In this document: positions 59,087 to 64,000 of the stretch, in pieces
How the letters are laid out: the number at the start of each line of letters is the position of its first letter
Position numbering within the stretch: position 1 is the first letter of the stretch
From: Candidatus Nitrospira neomarina
Lineage (GTDB): Bacteria; Nitrospirota; Nitrospiria; Nitrospirales; UBA8639
Direction of reading: 5' to 3'
Length of the DNA: 64,000 bases
Assembly (NCBI RefSeq): GCF_032051675.1
Contig: NZ_CP116968.1
Coordinates: 1,426,001 to 1,490,000 of the forward strand
Position numbers and translations under genes: made by a program
Notes under the pieces: model-generated
Database searches by the model: none
What the model was told of the DNA's origin: nothing
The model's input: only the letters and a program-made list of their open reading frames with translations

Positions 59087-59288
59087 ATTCTTAACCCCTT
59101 TCACCTCTCTGTGGCCCTGATGTCGGCCCACATCCTATTCACCAACTATCTACGTTTTATCCAATAAATACGAGGACTTTCCAGCCGACCTGTTCCCGTG
59201 ACCTGGACAGGTTCCTGAAAACTCAGGTAAGATCGGCTCTTTATTTTCCCTTTGCTTTTTCGGGTATTTTCATGGGAATTTAACGAGT

Positions 59289-59633
59289 ATGAGTAAATTC
59301 ACGCATCATATTTTTGTGTGCATCAATGAACGGCCCAAGGGAGATCCACGAGGATGTTGCTCAGCCTTAGGATCTATCGGATTACATGCTTTTTTTAAAA
59401 AAGAAGTCGAGCGGTTAGGGTTAAAAGGAATTGTCCGCGCAAACAAAGCCGGCTGTCTGGACCAATGTGAGTACGGACCAAGTGTCGTCATCTATCCCGA
59501 AGGCGTTTGGTATTGGGTTGGCCAGGAAGCTGATGTCACCGAAATCATGGAGCGACATATCGGTAAAGGGGAAATTGTGGAACGGCTCTTGATGCCAGGG
59601 AAAAATGGTTCGTTACCCACAGTCAACTCCTAA
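59289..59633 (+). CDS. Thioredoxin-like [2Fe-2S] ferredoxin
   Basis: 114 residues, start ATG 59289. Cysteines C11, C23 or C24, C56 and C60 (HIFVCINERPKGDPRGCC, then NKAGCLDQCEYGPSVVIYPE) match the [2Fe-2S] site of the thioredoxin-fold ferredoxin family (Azotobacter FeSII/Clostridium type, NuoE-like). An electron carrier of unknown partner. Followed by an unknown gene and a 4Fe-4S ferredoxin on the same strand. Confidence 0.9.
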   Translation: MSKFTHHIFVCINERPKGDPRGCCSALGSIGLHAFFKKEVERLGLKGIVRANKAGCLDQCEYGPSVVIYPEGVWYWVGQEADVTEIMERHIGKGEIVERLLMPGKNGSLPTVNS

Positions 59634-59707
59634 TGCCTTGTCCTTTCACATACGGACCACTGGTCCCCTAAACCTGTCGCCACAACCTGGCGCATGGCCT
59701 TCATCTT

Positions 59708-60142
59708 ATGGGCAATGAAGAAAAATGGAAAGCCAACTTACGAAAAGTGGCCTTTTTAAAGTCCTTTCCCGGCTGGCTCTCCTCCTGGGAACAGGGGCTA
59801 GGAGCCTCCATTGAACAAGTCCTCCCGATTCCCGGGCATGCTCCCCATACCGTCCTCCTCCTATCAGAGGGCCGCTTTGTGGTTACTCCACCCGTTCATG
59901 ACGAACCGCAAATGGTGACAGCCGGACTCGTGGCCGCTCGTCCACATCTTGAATCCATTCATGCCAGCGCATTTACGGAATACGATCATCTGACACGCCT
60001 GGATCAGGAATTAGGACGCATGGCCAGGTTAGAAAATATTCTGAATGCCATTGATAACAACCTTGATCGAATTCCTGAACTCAAATCGCGCATTCAGGAT
60101 TTAGTCAAACAATGGGACAGGGAGAATCATCATTCACAATGA
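59708..60142 (+). CDS. Hypothetical protein coupled to a 4Fe-4S ferredoxin gene
   Basis: 144 residues, start ATG 59708, stop overlapping the next start (ATGA). N-terminal part NLRKVAFLKSFPGWLSSWEQ, a middle with HAPHTVLLLSEGRFVVTPPV, and helical C-terminus (LDQELGRMARLENILNAIDN). No cysteines or membrane helices. Coupled to the following ferredoxin gene; no family recognised. Confidence 0.7.
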   Translation: MGNEEKWKANLRKVAFLKSFPGWLSSWEQGLGASIEQVLPIPGHAPHTVLLLSEGRFVVTPPVHDEPQMVTAGLVAARPHLESIHASAFTEYDHLTRLDQELGRMARLENILNAIDNNLDRIPELKSRIQDLVKQWDRENHHSQ

Positions 60143-60417
60143 ATATGCTTGAAATGTTTTCCGGAGCCCTTTTTGAAGGAGTGAGCCCTATGATGGTGAG
60201 AAGAGACCACTTGGTCCGACATCCGGACCGTTGCACCCATAATGCGATCTGCATTCCAATTTGTCCGACAGGAGCCTGGCTTTCGACTCCTCCCTACAAA
60301 TTCGATTCGTCACGGTGCATGGAATCGTGCCGTCTCTGTCTGGATGCCTGCCCATCTCAGGCTATTTACGGAGTCTTCCGCAAAGGCGAAAAACTTCTCG
60401 TAGCGAAGCAAGAGTAA
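60139..60417 (+). CDS. 4Fe-4S ferredoxin-type protein
   Basis: 92 residues from ATG 60139 in the overlap with the preceding stop. Two cysteine clusters: CTHNAICIPICPTG (C-x5-C-x3-CP) and CMESCRLCLDACPSQ (C-x3-C-x2-C-x3-CP), so one complete and one shorter [4Fe-4S] site. A soluble electron carrier; partners are probably the preceding genes. Confidence 0.85.
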   Translation: MNMLEMFSGALFEGVSPMMVRRDHLVRHPDRCTHNAICIPICPTGAWLSTPPYKFDSSRCMESCRLCLDACPSQAIYGVFRKGEKLLVAKQE

Positions 60418-60418
60418 A

Positions 60419-61462
60419 TTAAATAATCCGCTTCCTCCAATATCCCCAATAGGCCGTACCCACGGTACCACAGCCACCGGTGAGTCCGGTTGATGCCACG
60501 ATTTGATAGACATCGCTCCGTGCAATTTTGATGGGTGAATGCGGACTCAGCACAAGCGGAGACACCGACAACTGTTGTAAGGTACGAATCCCGATCAAAA
60601 TCGGCCACATGCAAGCCAACCGCAGGCGAATCTCCATGCGGGGTATGGCCATTGTATAGCGCCATCCTTGATCTAAATGATCTCGCGCCTCCTGTATTAA
60701 TTTTCTGAAGAGGGGGCGAAATGCGGGTGCAGAGTTCTCATCGAGCAGTTGCTGGGGAGTAAGAGATACCTGATCCAGCAATACTGTCGGGATATAACAC
60801 CGCCCATTCCTCAAATCCCGTGGCAAATCCCTTAAAATATTGACCATTTGCAACCCCTTCCCATAGCGAATGGCAAGAGGAATCATACAGGCCTGATCCC
60901 ACCCTCGAAATCCCGGAAGGTGGCTGCATACCATCTTCGTCCAAAACTCTCCCACGCATCCCGCAACCGCATAGGTGTAATATTCAAAATCATGAATCGC
61001 CTGTAAGGCGCGTACCGCCTGCCTTTCCGATTTTTGGGGAAACTGATGGAGGTCAAACTCCATTCCTCCAATCAGCACAGACAGAACCTGCGCAATCTGA
61101 GACCGGTCGGTCGGAGTAAATTTTTGGTAAATTTGGAAACACCCCTCCAATTCTTCCAACAAGCGACGCTCATCAGGATTATTTTGTTTCGTGAGGACTT
61201 GCGTCTGGATTTGTTTGATCTGTGCCAAATCGGTGGTACTTCCCCATAGCTGCCCTTTTAACAGACGCAAACATTCCAGGCGGACCCCATCCTCTACTTC
61301 TCCCGTATCGGCGATCGTATCCGCAGCTCTGGCCAACAAATAGGCCAGACCAATTTGTGCACGAACCGCGCGAGGCAGAATAGCCAGGGTTAAATAAAAG
61401 GAGCGGGAAACCCGCTTGAGCACTTCACTGAGGAGGTGTTGATCCGGGGAAGAAAGGCGCAT
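60419..61462 (-). CDS. Squalene/phytoene synthase family protein
   Basis: 347 residues, start ATG 61462. Prenyl diphosphate-binding aspartates in ARAADTIADTGE (Asp48/Asp52) and a second site DLPRDLRNGRCYIP. SRSFYLTLAILP at the N-terminus is typical. It condenses two prenyl diphosphates head to head for squalene/hopanoid or carotenoid synthesis. It lies 3 bases after the cupredoxin stop on the same strand, so the two are co-transcribed. Confidence 0.9.
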   Translation of the reverse strand: MRLSSPDQHLLSEVLKRVSRSFYLTLAILPRAVRAQIGLAYLLARAADTIADTGEVEDGVRLECLRLLKGQLWGSTTDLAQIKQIQTQVLTKQNNPDERRLLEELEGCFQIYQKFTPTDRSQIAQVLSVLIGGMEFDLHQFPQKSERQAVRALQAIHDFEYYTYAVAGCVGEFWTKMVCSHLPGFRGWDQACMIPLAIRYGKGLQMVNILRDLPRDLRNGRCYIPTVLLDQVSLTPQQLLDENSAPAFRPLFRKLIQEARDHLDQGWRYTMAIPRMEIRLRLACMWPILIGIRTLQQLSVSPLVLSPHSPIKIARSDVYQIVASTGLTGGCGTVGTAYWGYWRKRII

Positions 61463-61465
61463 AAT

Positions 61466-61921
61466 CTAGCGAACGATGAGACGGCCTTCCATCCCTTGCT
61501 CACGATGCGTGGGAAAGAACAGAAGCTGTTTATCGCAATAAAAAGGATAGATGCCGGGCTCGGTCAACGTAAGGGTGACAGCTTTCGTATCGCCGCTGGA
61601 AATATCCAGGTCCACCAGACGAGTGCCGCTGGGGTCATCCAGCAAAAAATTATGAGGAACCAGAAAAGACTGATTACTCAGAGTCAGGGTCAGGGGTTTA
61701 CCCGCTTTCACCACCATTTCCGATGGCGTATAGGCATAACTTTCCATACTGATCATGACCTGTTGTCCGAAAGGTTCCTCCACTGGAGGCAAGGAAGACT
61801 CAGACGGTTGGGCGTATAGACGGTCGGAAAAACTCCCATAGCCCATCACCACGACGAGACTCAATATCAATCGTGTATAATAATTTACAGAAAAAATGTC
61901 TAGAATAAATGATCTCCTCAT
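61466..61921 (-). CDS. Exported cupredoxin
   Basis: 151 residues, start ATG 61921. Signal/anchor (LILSLVVVMGYGSF). A single cupredoxin domain with type 1 copper ligands: His in VPHNFLLDDP, then Cys, His and Met in FYCDKQLLFFPTHREQGME. The Cys-His spacing is nine residues, longer than in plastocyanin. A periplasmic electron carrier or copper-binding protein. Co-transcribed with the squalene/phytoene synthase. Confidence 0.85.
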   Translation of the reverse strand: MRRSFILDIFSVNYYTRLILSLVVVMGYGSFSDRLYAQPSESSLPPVEEPFGQQVMISMESYAYTPSEMVVKAGKPLTLTLSNQSFLVPHNFLLDDPSGTRLVDLDISSGDTKAVTLTLTEPGIYPFYCDKQLLFFPTHREQGMEGRLIVR

Positions 61922-62126
61922 CAGTCAAGATATCATAACGGTTTTCCAGACAAGGGTCACGCCTTTCCCTCTCTTGACTCTCAAGAAAAAGGTGTTATCT
62001 TCCAACATGTTGAAATCTAAAATCGCTTTTTAGGACACTGGTAAGGGGATCATTTAATCATTCATGAAGTCGAACATATTAGCGTGTTTCCACAAGCGGA
62101 TGTGAAACAATTAAGGGAGATTGTCT

Positions 62127-63011
62127 ATGAAAAAACTTAAAGGAATTGGTTTATTACTAATTGCCAATATCCTCATCTTTATCACCCTCTCAATCTCGTT
62201 CACCGTGTTGTCTGAGATGATTCTCCCGGCCTTCGGGATCGATCTCCGTGGATCAATCGCTCAAATGGATCTGTTATGGGCATTTGTCATCGGATTTGGT
62301 GGTGCATTTATCAGTTTGGCCTTTTCCAAACAAATGGCCAGGGCCTTTATAGACTGCACGCAAATCACAGAACCGCGAAACCAGGCGGAAAGAATCGTGT
62401 TTGACACAGTCCAAAAAATATCTGAAAAGTTAAGCATTTCCATGCCGGAAGTATGGATTTATGAATCGCCAGACCCCAATGCGTTTGCCACCGGACCCAC
62501 AAGAAACAACTCGATGGTGGCCGTATCAACCGGCCTGCTCAACAACCTTAATGAAGGTGAAGTGCGAGCCGTCCTGGCTCATGAAATGGGCCATGTCTAC
62601 AACGGCGATATGTTCACCACAACCGTGTTGGCAGGCCTGATGAATACTTTTGTCTACTTTATTAGCCGGTTTATTTACCGGCAGGTAGCGGAACGTAATG
62701 AAGCATTAGGATTTGGAGTCTATATCGTGTTGCAAATTGTTCTCTCCGTCCTGGCGATGATTCCCATTAGCTGGTGGTCCCGCCGTCGGGAATTTGCAGC
62801 CGACCGGTTCGCAGCCAACACCGTAGGCAAAGAACATATGATCTCTGCTCTGGAGGGCATTGATCGTTGGGTGCAACGCACCCAGTTTGAATATAGCACC
62901 CAAGATGCACTGGCTACGATGAAAATATCGGGGAAATCGCACAGTTTCATGCAGATATTTGCGACTCACCCGCCAATTGAAGCGAGGGTGACTGCGTTAC
63001 GGCAACTCTGA
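62127..63011 (+). CDS. htpX: Membrane zinc metalloprotease HtpX
   Basis: 294 residues from ATG 62127, with aagggaga upstream. Two N-terminal membrane helices, the zinc motif in LAHEMGHVYNGD, two more helices (TVLAGLMNTFVYFISR, YIVLQIVLSVLAMIPI), and REFAADRFAAN holding the third zinc ligand. It degrades misfolded membrane proteins. Ends before a strong terminator. Confidence 0.97.
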   Translation: MKKLKGIGLLLIANILIFITLSISFTVLSEMILPAFGIDLRGSIAQMDLLWAFVIGFGGAFISLAFSKQMARAFIDCTQITEPRNQAERIVFDTVQKISEKLSISMPEVWIYESPDPNAFATGPTRNNSMVAVSTGLLNNLNEGEVRAVLAHEMGHVYNGDMFTTTVLAGLMNTFVYFISRFIYRQVAERNEALGFGVYIVLQIVLSVLAMIPISWWSRRREFAADRFAANTVGKEHMISALEGIDRWVQRTQFEYSTQDALATMKISGKSHSFMQIFATHPPIEARVTALRQL

Positions 63012-63032
63012 CTCGTAAAATAGGCGTAATTC

Positions 63033-63070
63033 AAAAAAGGGACTTGGCATGGCCAGGTCCCTTTTTTTTT
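63033..63070 (+). terminator. Rho-independent terminator of htpX
   Basis: Stem AAAAAAGGGACTTGG/CCAGGTCCCTTTTTT with a short catgg loop and nine T bases after it, 22 bases after the htpX stop. A clear intrinsic terminator on the plus strand and, because of its A tract, possibly also for the minus strand. Confidence 0.92.
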
Positions 63071-63146
63071 ATCGTCTTTCCGCCAATCCGAATTGTTTCA
63101 AAACAAAAGGAGCGATTTGTTTGTCCACGGCCGGAGAAAATGCGAG

Positions 63147-63479
63147 TTAATTCAGCGTTCTGACATCGTATTCATGGGAACGGACTACTGGGAACTCCTT
63201 CATTCCATGCCGGCAAAGAACAGGAAGGAGCGAGGCGGGAGGTTGAACCAGTGCGACAGGAATACGTAATTGCTGAAGATGATAGAGCCCATACCCACAC
63301 AAAATCAGCCCCATCGGGCCCATGGATTCCACCTCAGAAAAATCAACGAGTACTTTTCGATAGTCCAGACCTATCGCTCGCGCTCCCGCCTTTTCAAACA
63401 TCTCCCCGAGAGAATGATCCGGCAAACCCAATATTCGAATAACTATGGCATCCGGTAAAACCCGAAGTCCCCATTGCAT
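63147..63479 (-). CDS. STAS-domain protein (anti-sigma antagonist type)
   Basis: 110 residues from ATG 63479, chosen for gaggagg 7 bases upstream; a longer frame starts at 63539. STAS fold: ALREWV is excluded, the domain begins MQWGLRVLPDAIVIRILG, with DYRKVLVDFSEVESMGPMGL as the phospho-site loop (Ser before MGPMG). It may regulate an anti-sigma factor or transporter; no kinase is adjacent. Confidence 0.75.
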   Translation of the reverse strand: MQWGLRVLPDAIVIRILGLPDHSLGEMFEKAGARAIGLDYRKVLVDFSEVESMGPMGLILCGYGLYHLQQLRIPVALVQPPASLLPVLCRHGMKEFPVVRSHEYDVRTLN

Positions 63480-63976
63480 TAGGAAATCCTCCTCAAGCCT
63501 GAATGATCGGTGTTGAGGCACCCACTCTCGTAGCGCCACCTATCCATACAGGATTGAGTGAACCCTTTGAGCCATACCCCTACAATTCCCTATTTGAACT
63601 AGCGTCGTCTTTTTGGACCGAGTCCTTCGCCAGGCCCACCTGCGATGACCGCGGGATTGCCCTGATCAGGCAGTTCTATTGTGAGAACAAGTGATTGAGC
63701 GCGTAGAAATGGTCGAGGGCATGAAATCAAAAAGTCTATCGTAGGGTGATTGGCAACATGGCCCAGACAGATGGCCTTGAAAGCATTGGATATCACAATG
63801 GGAGTGGAAAGCAGGATGAACTGTCTCGAGCGCAGAAATTAATTTCCCATGACAGCCTGGGCTGATTCTGGGCCGAATCCCAATCTCAACATTTTTCTGA
63901 ATTCCTTCCCGAGACAAAAGCCGGAAACATTCAGAACTCTATGCCCGAAGAAGATAAGGGAAGTGGTGGATTGAAT
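63480..63976. other. Intergenic up to the tRNA-Gly
   Basis: About 500 bases without a recognised gene. Short frames on both strands have no conserved character. Confidence 0.45.
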
Positions 63977-64000
63977 TGGAGCGGGCGAGGGGATTTGAAC
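63977..64000 (-). tRNA. tRNA-Gly, 3' end only (cut by window edge)
   Basis: On the minus strand the visible part is the T arm (TTCAAAT loop), acceptor CGCCCGC, discriminator T and encoded CCA. The GCGGGCG acceptor and U73 fit bacterial tRNA-Gly; the anticodon lies outside. Confidence 0.75.

Overview
The window looks like chromosome of a Nitrospirota bacterium, probably Nitrospira-like. This is inferred from gene content (split GlnE, two AmtB around one PII protein, a BBP2-type porin, NtrY/NtrX, a squalene/phytoene synthase with a cupredoxin) and is not proven. No phage genes, transposase genes, rRNA or CRISPR array are visible. One tRNA-Ala, one tRNA-Pro and the 3' end of a tRNA-Gly lie on the minus strand.

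Left third (1 to about 25.2 kb): an accessory island. It opens with a McrBC-type modification-dependent restriction system, cut by the window edge. Then come a chimeric remnant of a deaminase gene, a DUF6883/DUF4926 pair and the intact deaminase. After that, isolated single genes alternate with a dispersed repeat: TauE-like permease, YgiT-type antitoxin, orphan DUF4926, HicB, a putative nuclease, exported KatG, a fatty-acid hydroxylase-like enzyme, a PepSY protein, DUF433/DUF5615 and small envelope proteins. At least three toxin-antitoxin loci are decayed: a DUF4258 toxin reduced to its tail, a frameshifted HicB, and a DUF5615 toxin that is both frameshifted and truncated by a repeat. The repeat (about 190 bp, some 15 full, partial or degenerate copies between 5.7 and 20.9 kb, all on the plus strand) is the most striking feature. 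It folds into two UUCG-type hairpins followed by a nested long-range stem structure, and copies differ by compensating base-pair changes. Copies are joined by linker modules that are themselves repeated, giving arrays with periods near 300 and 270 bp.

Middle (25.3 to 46 kb): a large unknown membrane protein, ClpB, then a nitrogen-assimilation block. Two halves of glutamine-synthetase adenylyltransferase/removase are separate, divergently transcribed genes, the second carrying ACT-like domains. They are followed by glnA, amtB, glnK, a second amtB and an outer-membrane porin, all on the minus strand. MscS, DUF423, DUF2061, an Rrf2 regulator and a trehalose-synthase-like amylase follow.

Right third (46.5 to 64 kb): core chromosome. 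It carries a TIR-domain remnant, a small lipoprotein, purN and purM, an RlmD-like RNA methyltransferase, NtrX and NtrY (one minus-strand run), a DUF1844 protein, mazG with a coupled membrane protein, a rhodanese, alanine dehydrogenase, two ferredoxins with an unknown partner, a squalene/phytoene synthase next to a cupredoxin, HtpX and a STAS protein.

The glutamine-synthetase block and NtrYX together suggest tight nitrogen-status control: GlnK senses, AmtB imports, the two GlnE halves adenylylate and deadenylylate GlnA, and NtrYX acts on sigma-54 promoters.
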